Assembly: GCF_017873245.1 (NCBI RefSeq)
Contig: NZ_JAGGJY010000001.1
Span: 496,001-560,000, forward strand
Length of the DNA: 64,000 bases
Direction of reading: 5' to 3'
From: Clostridium tertium
Lineage (GTDB): Bacteria; Bacillota; Clostridia; Clostridiales; Clostridiaceae
Shown: positions 7,396 through 16,881 of the stretch, piece after piece
Position numbering within the stretch: position 1 is the first letter of the stretch
Layout: every line of letters starts with the position of its first letter
Position numbers and translations under genes: made by a program
The notes under the pieces: generated by a model
Told to the model about the DNA's origin: nothing
Databases searched by the model: none
The model's input: the letters and a program-made list of their open reading frames with translations, nothing else

Positions 7396-9024
7396 TTACT
7401 TAATACTTTCTTTCCACCTACTTACAAATTCATCAAGAATTTCATGTAGAGTTTTTCCTATAATAGTATAATCTTCATCTCTTAAATTTGCTAAAGAAAT
7501 TCTTATAGACCATTCTGGACCTTGAAAGCCAGATCCACTTAATAATACAATGGATGATTCTTGAGCTAATCTATATAATACCTCAACTGGTTTATAACTG
7601 CTTTCAAGATAATTTGCAAATCCTGAACCATAATTGTAATTTGCCCACTCTAATAAGTCAAATTCCGTATAATAAGCTGCATCATTTATATCTTTTCTTA
7701 AGCTTAGGCCAAGACTATCAAATAGTAATTTTTGACGTCTATGACATATTTCTATAGTTTGTTTTTTATATATATTTTCATCATCTAATAATGCAAATGC
7801 ACAAAAAAATGCCATTTGCACTTGTTGGGGTGTAGAAAGGCCTGCTGTATGGTTTAAGGCGACCTGTCTGCTATCTGCAACTATCCTATCAATGAAAGGT
7901 ATAGTTTCTGGGTTTAATTTCATATCACCATATCTTCTATTTAAAATTTTCTTTTTATCTTTTGATAATTCTTTCAAAAGTTTATCATATATATTTTTTT
8001 CATGAATAGCTATAGTCCCTAATCTCCATCCTGTAACTCCAAAATATTTAGAAAAGGAATAAACTCCTATAGTGTTATAAGGCAAATCGGCCATTAATGA
8101 TCTAAACTCAGGAACGAACGTACTATAAACATCATCAGAAATTATCATTATATCTTTATTATATTCATTTATAATAGAAACTAGGTTTTTTCTGCACTTA
8201 GTGCTTAATGAAACAGAAGGTGGATTACTTGGATTCACTATAAATAAAGCTTTTATAGAATTATCTTTAAGTTTCTCTAATTCATATAATGGATATTGCC
8301 AAGTATGTGTACCATCAGTTGTTGTTTCAGTAGCTTTTATAGGAACTATTTCTAAATCATATCTAGGTAAAACAGGTATTTCTAGATAAGGAGTAAAAAT
8401 TGGTACCATTATTGCTATTTTATCTTTAGGGTTAAGAAGCATATTTGATCGTAAAGTATCAAATATATAACACATTGCTGCAGTAGCTCCTTCTACTGCA
8501 AAAATATTAAATTTACCACTTGGAGGCTTATTGTAACACATTTCTTGTACTAAATAATCATGAACTATTTCTTCAATATGATACAGCATTCTATCTGGCA
8601 CAGGATAGTTATCTCCAATAATTGCATCCGTTAATTCATATAAGTAATCATCAGCATTAAAGCTTTTTTCATTTATTCCATATTCAATTATTTTTTTTAG
8701 TAATTCTGTCCCTGGTAAAATATTATTTTTATCTATAAATTCTATGAATCTATTATAAATACCATTTTTTTTAGGCATTCCAGCTAAATCACCATTATTA
8801 ATATCTTTTTTAGTTTCATCAACAGCAAAAAGACCAAATGTAAAAAAAGCTTCTCTAGGAGTAGATGCTGTCCAATTTGGATTTCCCCTACCAGCGTCTA
8901 AAAGAATACGGGCTGTTTTTTCATTTTCACCATTAGCTAGTTCTATTAACCTATTTTTAAATTCAAATGGACTTATTTTACCATAAATTTTTTCGATTTC
9001 TTCACGCTGTAAGTTTTTGTCCAT
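7396..9024 (-). CDS. aspD: aspartate 4-decarboxylase / bifunctional aspartate aminotransferase
   Basis: This 542-residue protein is a fold-type I PLP enzyme of the large L-aspartate beta-decarboxylase group. It removes the 4-carboxyl group of aspartate to give alanine and CO2, and retains aspartate aminotransferase chemistry. Recognisable segments are the N-terminal RGNPNW, FAVEGATAAM, the NPSNPPS turn, SDDVYSTF and the PLP-lysine region SFSKYFGVTGWRLG, around residues 323-336. The length matches the family. In some bacteria the enzyme works with the aspartate:alanine antiporter AspT to generate proton motive force; no aspT is present here. The gene stands alone on the minus strand, ending at a shared terminator. 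Confidence 0.88.
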   Translation of the reverse strand: MDKNLQREEIEKIYGKISPFEFKNRLIELANGENEKTARILLDAGRGNPNWTASTPREAFFTFGLFAVDETKKDINNGDLAGMPKKNGIYNRFIEFIDKNNILPGTELLKKIIEYGINEKSFNADDYLYELTDAIIGDNYPVPDRMLYHIEEIVHDYLVQEMCYNKPPSGKFNIFAVEGATAAMCYIFDTLRSNMLLNPKDKIAIMVPIFTPYLEIPVLPRYDLEIVPIKATETTTDGTHTWQYPLYELEKLKDNSIKALFIVNPSNPPSVSLSTKCRKNLVSIINEYNKDIMIISDDVYSTFVPEFRSLMADLPYNTIGVYSFSKYFGVTGWRLGTIAIHEKNIYDKLLKELSKDKKKILNRRYGDMKLNPETIPFIDRIVADSRQVALNHTAGLSTPQQVQMAFFCAFALLDDENIYKKQTIEICHRRQKLLFDSLGLSLRKDINDAAYYTEFDLLEWANYNYGSGFANYLESSYKPVEVLYRLAQESSIVLLSGSGFQGPEWSIRISLANLRDEDYTIIGKTLHEILDEFVSRWKESIK

Positions 9025-9174
9025 AGTTTTTCTCCTTAAATAAAAGTTTTATCTTATTTTTTGTTATGAATTAAAATATTATTCCTTTAATATAGATGAA
9101 TTAATAATATAAAAAATTAATACTAACAATTTATATAAAAATTAAACTTAAATGTAATTATTTATTGAAACATA

Positions 9175-9203
9175 TTTACAATAAATAATAAAGATTATAT
9201 AAT
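9175..9203 (+). promoter_or_regulatory. sigma-A promoter of the metH leader
   Basis: TTTACA (9175-9180), a 17-nt spacer and TATAAT (9198-9203) lie just upstream of the SAM riboswitch, which puts the transcription start near 9210. Confidence 0.6.
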
Positions 9204-9218
9204 TATATAAAATAATAT

Positions 9219-9313
9219 CTTATTAAGAGTGGTGGAGGGACTGGCCCTTTGAAACCCAGCAACCTGCTTTCTAGTGTGGTGCTAAATCCTACAGATTTTT
9301 CTGAAAAATAAGA
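9219..9313 (+). ncRNA. SAM-I (S box) riboswitch aptamer
   Basis: The conserved S-box blocks are visible in order: P1 5' strand TCTTATT with the following AAGAG, then GGTGGAGGGACTGGCCC, TGAAACCCAGCAACC and GTGGTGCTAAATCC, closed by the P1 3' strand AATAAGA at 9307-9313. It binds S-adenosylmethionine and, when bound, turns off transcription of the methionine synthase gene downstream. Assignment rests on these established consensus blocks. Confidence 0.95.
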
Positions 9314-9363
9314 GTAATAGAGTTTGTATATAATCCTTTCTTATTTTAGAAGGGATTTTTTTA
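9305..9363 (+). terminator. riboswitch expression platform: terminator and antiterminator
   Basis: The terminator stem pairs AATCCTTT (9332-9339) with AAGGGATT (9349-9356) and ends in a T run. The competing antiterminator pairs AAAATAAG (9305-9312, part of the P1 3' strand) with CTTATTTT (9340-9347). SAM binding would lock P1 and free the terminator. Confidence 0.85.
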
Positions 9364-9415
9364 TTGATATTAGTTGTGTATATAATATTTAGAGTTATTA
9401 AAGGGGGGCTGTATA

Positions 9416-12400
9416 ATGAAGAGAGATTTTGAAATAGTAAAAGACTTAGAAAAAAGAATTTTAGTAATAGATGGGGCAATGGGAACTAATATTCAATCAT
9501 TTATGTTAAAAGAAGCTGATTATAGAGGAGATTTATTAAAAGAATTTCCTATAGATCAAAAGGGAAATAATGATTTATTGAGTATAACAAAGCCAGAAGT
9601 AATTGATGAAATACATCGAGGATTTTTAGATGTAGGTGCAGATATAATAGAAACTAATACATTAAATTCAAATAGAATATCACAAAGTGATTTTGGACTT
9701 GAAAATTTAGTTTATGATTTAAATTATAAAAGTGCAAAGCTAGCTAAAATGGCTTGTGATGATTTTTCTAAAAAGGATGGTAAAAAAAGATATGTAGCAG
9801 GATCTATAGGGCCAACCAATAGAATGGCATCATTATCTCCAAATGTTGAAGACCCAGGATATAGAAATATATCTTTTGACCAGTTAAAAGATGCATATGT
9901 AGAACAAATAGGTGCTTTAATTGATGGAGGTATTGATTTAGTTTTAATAGAAACAATTTTTGATTCCTTAAATGCAAGAGCTGCTATTATGGCTGCAAAT
10001 GATATTTTCAGGTTGAAAAATAAAATCCTTCCTATAATGGTATCTGGAACAATATCAGATAAATCAGGAAGAATTTTATCTGGACAAAATCTTTTAGCTT
10101 TTGCTGCTTCTATGAAAAACGAAAATATCATTTCAATAGGACTAAACTGCTCTTTTGGAGCGAGAGATTTAAATCAATTTATAAAAGAGTTATCAGAAAC
10201 CCAGGATCTATTTGTATCAGTTTACCCAAATGCAGGATTGCCTAATGAATTAGGGTTTTATGATGAGTCACCTGAAATAACATCAAAGTGTATTGAAGAA
10301 ATGTTAAAAGAAGGATATCTAAATATAGTAGGCGGATGCTGTGGGACTACTTATGAACATATAAAAGCAATTGCAAATATATCTAAAAACTATAAACCAA
10401 GAATTGTAAAAGGAATTGAAATAGAAAGTGTATATAGTGGATTAGAAATAACCAAGGTGAATAAAGAAAGTAATTTTATTAATATTGGAGAAAGAACGAA
10501 TGTTTCAGGATCTTTAAGATTTGCACGACTTATTAGGGAAAAGAAATATGAAGAAGCTCTTTCTATTGCTAAAGAGCAAGTTGAAAATGGTGCTCAAATA
10601 ATAGATATAAATTTTGATGATGGGCTTTTAGATAGTGAAAAAGAAATGGATTATTTTTTAAAACTTTTAGCTTCAGAACCTGATATTTCAGCTAAACCTA
10701 TAATGATTGATTCATCAAGATGGGAAGTTATAGAAAAAGGTCTTAAAGTAATTCAAGGGAAGCATATAGTGAATTCTATTTCTTTAAAAAATGGAGAAGA
10801 AGATTTTCTAAAGAAGGCAAAGATTATTAAAGATTTTGGTGCAGCAGTAGTAGTAATGGCTTTTGATGAAAAAGGTCAAGCAGATAATTATGAAAAGAAG
10901 ATAAGTATATGTAAAAGAGCTTATGATCTTTTAGTGAATAAAGTTAATTTTCCACCAGAAGATATAATATTTGATCCGAATATTTTAGCAATAGCAACAG
11001 GGATTGAAGAACATAATAACTATGCTTTAGATTTTATAAATGCAACTAAATGGATAAAAGAAAATCTACCATATTCTAAGGTTTCAGGTGGAGTTAGTAA
11101 TTTATCATTTTCTTTTAGAGGTAATAATAAAATAAGAGAAGCTATGCATTCAGTTTTCTTATATCATGCTATAAAAAATGGTATGGATATGGGGATTGTG
11201 AATCCAAGTATGATTCAGATATATGACGATATTCCAAAAGATTTACTTAAATTAGTTGAAGATGTTATTTTAAATAGTTCTGAAGATGCAAGTGAAAAAC
11301 TTTTAGAAGCTGCTACTTTATATAAAAATGATTTAAGAGAAGGCGGAGAAAGTAAAGAGGATTGGAGAAACTTAACTTGCAAAGAAAAACTAGAATACTC
11401 TATAGTCAAAGGAATTACTAATTATATAGAAGAAGATTTAAAAGAATCATTAAATTTATATGATAGGACTTTAGATATAATAGAAGGCCCTTTAATGGAT
11501 GGTATGAAAAAAGTAGGAGAACTTTTTGGAGATGGAAAAATGTTTTTGCCTCAAGTAGTAAAATCAGCACGAGTTATGAAAAAAGGAGTTTCATACCTAA
11601 CGCCGTATATAAATAGTGAAAAAGATGGTGAGTTTACTCGGGATGGAAAAATATTAATAGCTACTGTAAAAGGTGATGTTCATGATATAGGAAAGAATAT
11701 AGTTGGAGTTGTTTTATCTTGTAATAACTTTGAAGTTATAGATTTAGGTGTCATGGTTCCGTGCGAAGAAATAATAGATAAAGCAATTAAGGAAAATGTT
11801 GATATAATTGGGTTAAGTGGATTGATAACTCCATCCTTAAGTGAAATGATAACAGTAGCAAAGGAAATGGAAAAAAGAAATTTAAATATTCCACTTATAA
11901 TTGGTGGTGCAACTACATCTAAAGTTCATACAGCATTAAAAATAGATCCTAATTATAGTGGACCAGTAATATATGGATATGATGCATCTAAAACTGTTGA
12001 AATTTGTAAGATATTAGTATCAAAAGAAAAAAATAAATTTATAAAGAAAACTAAAGAGGATTACAGGTTACAAAGAGAAAATTATGAAAAAGTAAAACTT
12101 GAATTTATTTCATTAGAAGAAGCAAGAAAAAATAAATTAAAAATAGATTGGAAAAATACTCTTATTAAAAAACCTAATTTTTTAGGTGTGAAAGAAATTT
12201 ATGATTATACTATAAAAGATTTGAGGCCTTTTATAGATTGGAGTTTCTTTTTTTCAGCTTGGGGAATGAAAATGAAATTTCCACAAATTTTAGAAGACAA
12301 TAGCTATGGTAAAGAAGCCAACAAAATATATTATGATGCAAATAAATTATTGGATGATTTAGAAAATAGCAAAATAGTGAAACTAAAAGGAGTATTTGGG

Positions 12401-13066
12401 TTATTTAAAGCAAGTTCTGCTGAAGATGATATAAGGATTTTTGATAAAGATAATAATTTAATAGAAACTTTTAATATGTTTAGACAACAAAAGAAAAATA
12501 AAAATAATATAAACCTTTCTTTAAGCGACTATATAGCTCCGGAGGGATTAGAAATTGATGATTATATTGGTGCATTTTTAGTAACAAGTGGAACTGAGGC
12601 TAGAGAGTATGCTAATAACTTAAGAGAAAATGGAGATGACTATAATTCTATACTTTTAAGCTTTATATGTGATAGGCTAGCAGAAGCTTTTGCAGAAAAA
12701 TTGCATTTTGATGTTAGAAAGAGCTATTGGGGATATTCAAGTAATGAGAATTTAAATTATGATGAGTTACTTTCTGGGAAGTATAGGGGAATAAGACCAG
12801 CCGTAGGTTATCCATCAATAAAGGATCAAAAAGAAATAAGAAAGATATTTAAGTTATTAAATGGAGAAGAAGCAACTGGAGTAAAAGTTACGGAAAGTAA
12901 TATGATGGATCCCCCATCATCAGTTTGTGGGTTATATTTTGCAAATAGTGAAGCTAAATATTTTGATGTTTATAAAATAGATTACAATCAATTAGAAGAT
13001 TATGCTAAAAGAAATAATTCAGATCTAGAGGAATTAAAAAATAGATTACCAAATATATTAATATAA
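9416..13066 (+). CDS. metH: cobalamin-dependent methionine synthase, full length
   Basis: The 1216-residue protein has all four MetH modules. The homocysteine domain (1-320) starts DGAMGTNIQ and has zinc ligands at Cys about 244 (LNCSFG) and the GGCCGTT pair near 307-308. The pterin-binding domain runs about 350-610 (INIGERTNVSGS). The cobalamin cap and binding domains follow, with DVHDIGKN near 755-762, whose His coordinates cobalt. The C-terminal AdoMet reactivation domain (900-1216) includes IDWSFFFSAWG and RPAVGYPS. It transfers methyl from 5-methyltetrahydrofolate to homocysteine. The GGGGGG-type ribosome binding site precedes ATG 9416, and the gene is controlled by the upstream SAM-I riboswitch. 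The presence of the reactivation domain is notable because some clostridial MetH proteins lack it. Confidence 0.96.
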   Translation: MKRDFEIVKDLEKRILVIDGAMGTNIQSFMLKEADYRGDLLKEFPIDQKGNNDLLSITKPEVIDEIHRGFLDVGADIIETNTLNSNRISQSDFGLENLVYDLNYKSAKLAKMACDDFSKKDGKKRYVAGSIGPTNRMASLSPNVEDPGYRNISFDQLKDAYVEQIGALIDGGIDLVLIETIFDSLNARAAIMAANDIFRLKNKILPIMVSGTISDKSGRILSGQNLLAFAASMKNENIISIGLNCSFGARDLNQFIKELSETQDLFVSVYPNAGLPNELGFYDESPEITSKCIEEMLKEGYLNIVGGCCGTTYEHIKAIANISKNYKPRIVKGIEIESVYSGLEITKVNKESNFINIGERTNVSGSLRFARLIREKKYEEALSIAKEQVENGAQIIDINFDDGLLDSEKEMDYFLKLLASEPDISAKPIMIDSSRWEVIEKGLKVIQGKHIVNSISLKNGEEDFLKKAKIIKDFGAAVVVMAFDEKGQADNYEKKISICKRAYDLLVNKVNFPPEDIIFDPNILAIATGIEEHNNYALDFINATKWIKENLPYSKVSGGVSNLSFSFRGNNKIREAMHSVFLYHAIKNGMDMGIVNPSMIQIYDDIPKDLLKLVEDVILNSSEDASEKLLEAATLYKNDLREGGESKEDWRNLTCKEKLEYSIVKGITNYIEEDLKESLNLYDRTLDIIEGPLMDGMKKVGELFGDGKMFLPQVVKSARVMKKGVSYLTPYINSEKDGEFTRDGKILIATVKGDVHDIGKNIVGVVLSCNNFEVIDLGVMVPCEEIIDKAIKENVDIIGLSGLITPSLSEMITVAKEMEKRNLNIPLIIGGATTSKVHTALKIDPNYSGPVIYGYDASKTVEICKILVSKEKNKFIKKTKEDYRLQRENYEKVKLEFISLEEARKNKLKIDWKNTLIKKPNFLGVKEIYDYTIKDLRPFIDWSFFFSAWGMKMKFPQILEDNSYGKEANKIYYDANKLLDDLENSKIVKLKGVFGLFKASSAEDDIRIFDKDNNLIETFNMFRQQKKNKNNINLSLSDYIAPEGLEIDDYIGAFLVTSGTEAREYANNLRENGDDYNSILLSFICDRLAEAFAEKLHFDVRKSYWGYSSNENLNYDELLSGKYRGIRPAVGYPSIKDQKEIRKIFKLLNGEEATGVKVTESNMMDPPSSVCGLYFANSEAKYFDVYKIDYNQLEDYAKRNNSDLEELKNRLPNILI

Positions 13067-13074
13067 TTACTTAC

Positions 13075-13125
13075 AAAAAAAGAAAACTTATAAAGAATTA
13101 ATAAACTTTATAAGTTTTCTTTTTT
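13075..13125. terminator. bidirectional terminator between metH and HAD hydrolase
   Basis: A perfect 15-bp stem (AGAAAACTTATAAAG at 13081-13095 with its complement at 13106-13120), a 10-nt loop, A's on the left and T's on the right make a terminator usable from both strands. Confidence 0.85.
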
Positions 13126-13840
13126 ATTTTAATATTAAGGGTTTAACTTTATTGAAATCTCCATCTAATATTGTGTAATTACTATCAATTTCATGAACTA
13201 AATTGGGAGACAAATTAGAATGAATATATAAGGTATTTAAATTTACTTCTTTTGCACCTTGTATATCACAAGTATAATCATTTCCAATCATTATACTCTC
13301 CATTGGATTTAAATTATATTTTTCTATTAATGAATTATAAAAAAACTTATCAGGTTTGCATACACAAAAATCCGAAGAAAACAGTATTCCATCAAAATAT
13401 TTATCTATGCCTAGTAACTTCATTTCGTAAAGAGTAAAAACTTTTTGAGCATTAGATAGCAGATATACATTTTTATTTTTAGATTTTAGTGACTCTAATA
13501 ATTCAATAACACCATTATAAAGAGATAATTTATTTACTGATAATACTCTAAATATTTGTGCTGTATCTTTAATAGTATCAGAACTTGGGAAAATCCCCTT
13601 TTTATTGAATAATTCTTTAAATATTTCTTCTATATTGAAATCAGGATAATTTGTATTTGTATTTAACTTTAATTTAGTATTTACTAATTGCATGTATTTA
13701 TCTTTTAATTCATTACTAGAATAATTTGCCTCTTGATATGAATAGAATAGAGATAATTTTTCCCAAAGTATCAGAGAATCTTCATTTGTATTTATATTAA
13801 CCAAAGTTCCATACAAATCAAATATATAATTTTTAAACAT
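13124..13840 (-). CDS. HAD-superfamily hydrolase
   Basis: This 238-residue protein has the HAD core. Motif I is FDLYGTLV, with nucleophile Asp8; the usual second Asp is Tyr10, as in haloacid-dehalogenase-type members. Motif II is YLLSNAQ, motif III Lys lies in CKPDKFFYNS, and motif IV is MIGNDYTCDI. It has a helical cap domain between residues about 20 and 90. Members dephosphorylate nucleotides or sugar phosphates, or act as haloacid dehalogenases; the substrate cannot be told from sequence. The ribosome binding site GGGAGG precedes the start. The gene shares its terminator with convergent metH. Confidence 0.8.
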   Translation of the reverse strand: MFKNYIFDLYGTLVNINTNEDSLILWEKLSLFYSYQEANYSSNELKDKYMQLVNTKLKLNTNTNYPDFNIEEIFKELFNKKGIFPSSDTIKDTAQIFRVLSVNKLSLYNGVIELLESLKSKNKNVYLLSNAQKVFTLYEMKLLGIDKYFDGILFSSDFCVCKPDKFFYNSLIEKYNLNPMESIMIGNDYTCDIQGAKEVNLNTLYIHSNLSPNLVHEIDSNYTILDGDFNKVKPLILK

Positions 13841-14043
13841 ATAAGCCTCCCATATTAAGTTATATATTATTTACTTCTTTTAATAATTCATAAATCCTTT
13901 AATTAATATATAAGTTATATAAGAATTGTATTTTCAAACAAAAATGTGCTTATTTAATTTATATTTAATACTAATATTTTTATTCCATAATATGGACTGA
14001 TATATTTATTAGTGATAAACTTAATGAAAAAGGAGGCTATAAT

Positions 14044-15456
14044 ATGAAATTAGAAATAAGTAAATATTTGAAAGATATAAAACCTATTTTAAATGAACTT
14101 TTAGAAGAATTGCTAAAGGAATTTAAATATGTATCAATTTTGGCAACAGATTCTTTTGGTAAGAAGTTTATTGTATCTAAAAATACAGTAAGTATAAATG
14201 ATGGGGCATTTATAGAAAGAGGTTTTGTTGTAAAAGTTTATAATGGTGTAAATTATTCAGAGTATGCTTTTAATTATATTAATAAAGAAAATTTTAATAG
14301 CATAATCGAAGAAATAAAAAAGAATTCAAAAAATTCTCTTGATGATAATATAAATATTTATAAAGTTATAGATGAAGATGAGGTAAAATTCTCTAAAGGA
14401 ACAGAAATAAAACTTCATCCTAAAGATATTACTGATAAAAACATATTAGAATCACTATCAAAAATAAAGGATGAAGGATTATCATTAAGTGAAAATGTAG
14501 TAGATTTTAGGGTGTTTTATGAATATATGAACGTCAATAAGATATTTTTATCTTCCAAGAAAGACTTAGAACAAAGTTTAATGTGGGGAAATGGGATGTG
14601 CCTTTGTATAGCTGCTGATGATAATGGAAATAAAATTGGAACAAGAATTTTTTCAGGGGCTAAAGGTGGAGAATTATTAAATGATATGAATGGTGTTGCA
14701 AATGAACTTGTTGATGAAACAGTGAAACTACTAAGTGCAAAAAAGATAGTTCCAGGAGAATATGATGTTATATGCACTCCAGATATAACAGGATTAATAG
14801 TACATGAAGCTTTTGGACATGGTGTAGAAATGGATATGTTCTTAAAAGACAGAGCAAAGTCTAAAGACTTTATGGAAGAATATGTTGCATCAGATATAGT
14901 TACAATGCATGATGGAGCTGCATCTATAGAAGAAACTGGATCTTATTTCTTTGATGATGAAGGAAATATGGCTAGTGATACTATAATAATTAAAGATGGT
15001 GTATTAAAAACAGGAATAAATGATAGCTTAACAGCTTTATCTTTAAATGAAAAGCCTACTGGTAATGGAAGAAGACAAAGTTTTGATAGAAAAGCTTATT
15101 CAAGAATGACAAATACTTATATTGAATACGGGAATAGTACTGTAGAAGAAATGATAAAATCAGTAAAGTATGGATTTTTAATAGATTCAGCAGAAAGTGG
15201 AATGGAAGATCCGAAAAATTGGGGAATACAATGTATTGCAAATGTAGGAAAAGAAATAAAGGATGGCAAATTAACAGGAAATATCTTTTCGCCTATAATA
15301 ATTACAGGCTATGTTCCAGATCTATTAAAATCTATTTCAATGATATCTAGTGAGTTTGGAACTAGTGGTACAGGATACTGTGGAAAAGGATACAAGGAAT
15401 GGGTTAAAGTTTCGGCAGGTGGACCTTATATAAAATGTAAGGCTAGACTAGGATAG
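14044..15456 (+). CDS. tldD: TldD-family metalloprotease
   Basis: This 470-residue TldD/PmbA-family protein has the zinc motif HEAFGH (HExxxH, around residues 253-258) inside VCTPDITGLIVHEAFGHG, and the C-terminal metal-ligand region near GTSGTGYCGKG. TldD is the catalytic half of a TldD-TldE heterodimer that degrades unfolded peptides and in other bacteria processes RiPP precursors or the CcdA antitoxin. The next gene, starting 11 bases downstream, encodes the TldE partner. No RiPP precursor or toxin gene was seen nearby, so a housekeeping role is more likely. A strong AAAGGAGG site precedes ATG 14044. Confidence 0.9.
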   Translation: MKLEISKYLKDIKPILNELLEELLKEFKYVSILATDSFGKKFIVSKNTVSINDGAFIERGFVVKVYNGVNYSEYAFNYINKENFNSIIEEIKKNSKNSLDDNINIYKVIDEDEVKFSKGTEIKLHPKDITDKNILESLSKIKDEGLSLSENVVDFRVFYEYMNVNKIFLSSKKDLEQSLMWGNGMCLCIAADDNGNKIGTRIFSGAKGGELLNDMNGVANELVDETVKLLSAKKIVPGEYDVICTPDITGLIVHEAFGHGVEMDMFLKDRAKSKDFMEEYVASDIVTMHDGAASIEETGSYFFDDEGNMASDTIIIKDGVLKTGINDSLTALSLNEKPTGNGRRQSFDRKAYSRMTNTYIEYGNSTVEEMIKSVKYGFLIDSAESGMEDPKNWGIQCIANVGKEIKDGKLTGNIFSPIIITGYVPDLLKSISMISSEFGTSGTGYCGKGYKEWVKVSAGGPYIKCKARLG

Positions 15457-15467
15457 AGGTGAATTGT

Positions 15468-16742
15468 ATGATAGATTTAATTAAAGAATTATTGAAGAAA
15501 CATAAGATAGAAGAATATATAATTTCAGAAACTGAATTTGAAGATGTAGAACTTTACTTTATAAAAGATTCGCTTGATATGAAGAGATCAAAGCATTTAT
15601 TGAATTATTCAGTAAAAATATTTAATAATTTCAATGAAGATGGAGAAAATTTTAAAGGAGATACTACATTAACTATATATCCTTCAATGACTAAAGAAGA
15701 AATAGATAAAGCTATTGGAGAAGGATATTATATTGCCTCATTAGTAAAAAATAAATATTATGATTTACCTAGAGGAAGTAAAAATGAAAAGATTTTAATT
15801 AAAAGCAAACTTTCTGAAAGCACTTTAGAAGAGAGTGCTATTAAGTTAAGAAAAGCACTTTTTAAAAATAATAATATAGATAAAGGATTTATTAATTCAG
15901 CAGAAATTTTTGTTGAAAAGGTAAGGAAGAAAATAGTAGGATCTAACGGAACTGATATAGAATATATAAAGTATAGCACTAATGGAGAATATGTAACTCA
16001 ATGGATAGATAAAGAAGATGTAGAGTTATATAATAGCTTTAGATATAATGATTTAGAAGATGATGAATTAGCTTTACAAGTTAAAGAATCTATTTTAAAT
16101 ACCGGCTATAGAGAAAAGAGTTTAAATCCACCGAAGACAGGTTCTTATAATGTGATTTTATCAGGTGAAGAAGTAAAAACATTATTAAGTTATTATCTAG
16201 AGAACTCTGAAGCCTCAATGATTTATCAAGGATACTCAAATTTCAAAATAAATAGTAGTGTTCAAGGAAATGACATAAAAGGAGATAAAATAAACATTAA
16301 ACTAACATCTAGCGTACCGTTTAGTAATGAAGGTGTTAAATTAATAGATAGAACTTTAATTGATAATTGTGAATTAAAGAGTATATATGGATCTTCTAGA
16401 TTTATGAACTATTTAAATTTAGAGCCAGTTGGAGAATACGATGGTGCAATAATATCAGCAGGAAATATCTCATTTAATGATATGATCAATAATGGAGATC
16501 TTCATATTATAAAATTTTCAGATTTCCAGATGGATGCATTAACAGGAGATTTTTTTGGAGAAATTAGACTTGCCTTATTAAAAGATGGGGATAATTTAAT
16601 TCCTTTAACTGGAGGATCACTATCTGCTAATATAAGGGATTTTCAAAGTGATTTTATTTTATCCAAAGAAGTTCAAAATTTAGATTCTTATAAAATGCCA
16701 TTAGCTATAAAGTTAAATAGTGTAGAAATTTCAGGAAAATAG
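15468..16742 (+). CDS. tldE: TldE/PmbA-family partner protein
   Basis: The start is placed at ATG 15468, 6 nt after GAGGTG, rather than the upstream in-frame GTG, giving 424 residues. It shares the TldD/PmbA fold but lacks the HExxxH zinc motif, as expected for TldE, which supports the active subunit. Recognisable family features are the central NPPKTGSYNVILSGEEV stretch, about residues 220-236, and the C-terminal GGSLSANIRDF segment. It is translationally close to tldD and ends in its own terminator, so the two form an operon. Confidence 0.85.
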   Translation: MIDLIKELLKKHKIEEYIISETEFEDVELYFIKDSLDMKRSKHLLNYSVKIFNNFNEDGENFKGDTTLTIYPSMTKEEIDKAIGEGYYIASLVKNKYYDLPRGSKNEKILIKSKLSESTLEESAIKLRKALFKNNNIDKGFINSAEIFVEKVRKKIVGSNGTDIEYIKYSTNGEYVTQWIDKEDVELYNSFRYNDLEDDELALQVKESILNTGYREKSLNPPKTGSYNVILSGEEVKTLLSYYLENSEASMIYQGYSNFKINSSVQGNDIKGDKINIKLTSSVPFSNEGVKLIDRTLIDNCELKSIYGSSRFMNYLNLEPVGEYDGAIISAGNISFNDMINNGDLHIIKFSDFQMDALTGDFFGEIRLALLKDGDNLIPLTGGSLSANIRDFQSDFILSKEVQNLDSYKMPLAIKLNSVEISGK

Positions 16743-16745
16743 AGG

Positions 16746-16770
16746 AAAGGGCTGAATATATAGCCCTTTT
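16746..16770 (+). terminator. terminator of the tldD-tldE operon
   Basis: AAAGGGCT and AGCCCTTT form an 8-bp stem with an 8-nt loop, followed by T. It begins 4 bases after the tldE stop codon. Confidence 0.75.
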
Positions 16771-16801
16771 CAAATTTATCTAAGATATTTAAGATATATA
16801 G

Positions 16802-16833
16802 AAAAATCTATCAATTTGAATATATAGATTTTT
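16802..16833 (+). repeat. hairpin upstream of ackA
   Basis: AAAAATCTAT and ATAGATTTTT are exact reverse complements separated by 12 nt, 49 bases before the ackA start. It resembles a terminator or attenuator stem but is purely A/T rich apart from one C-G pair; function unknown. Confidence 0.4.
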
Positions 16834-16881
16834 AGTGTATTATATAAATAGTGAAACAAATGAATGCAAAGGAGAATTATT

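Noticed and set aside
9724-10131. 135-codon minus-strand open frame inside metH
   Set aside because: Antisense shadow of a certain gene; no start context and no protein family.
14044-16742. RiPP biosynthesis locus based on TldD/TldE
   Set aside because: No precursor peptide, modification enzyme or exporter lies nearby; the pair is more likely housekeeping.
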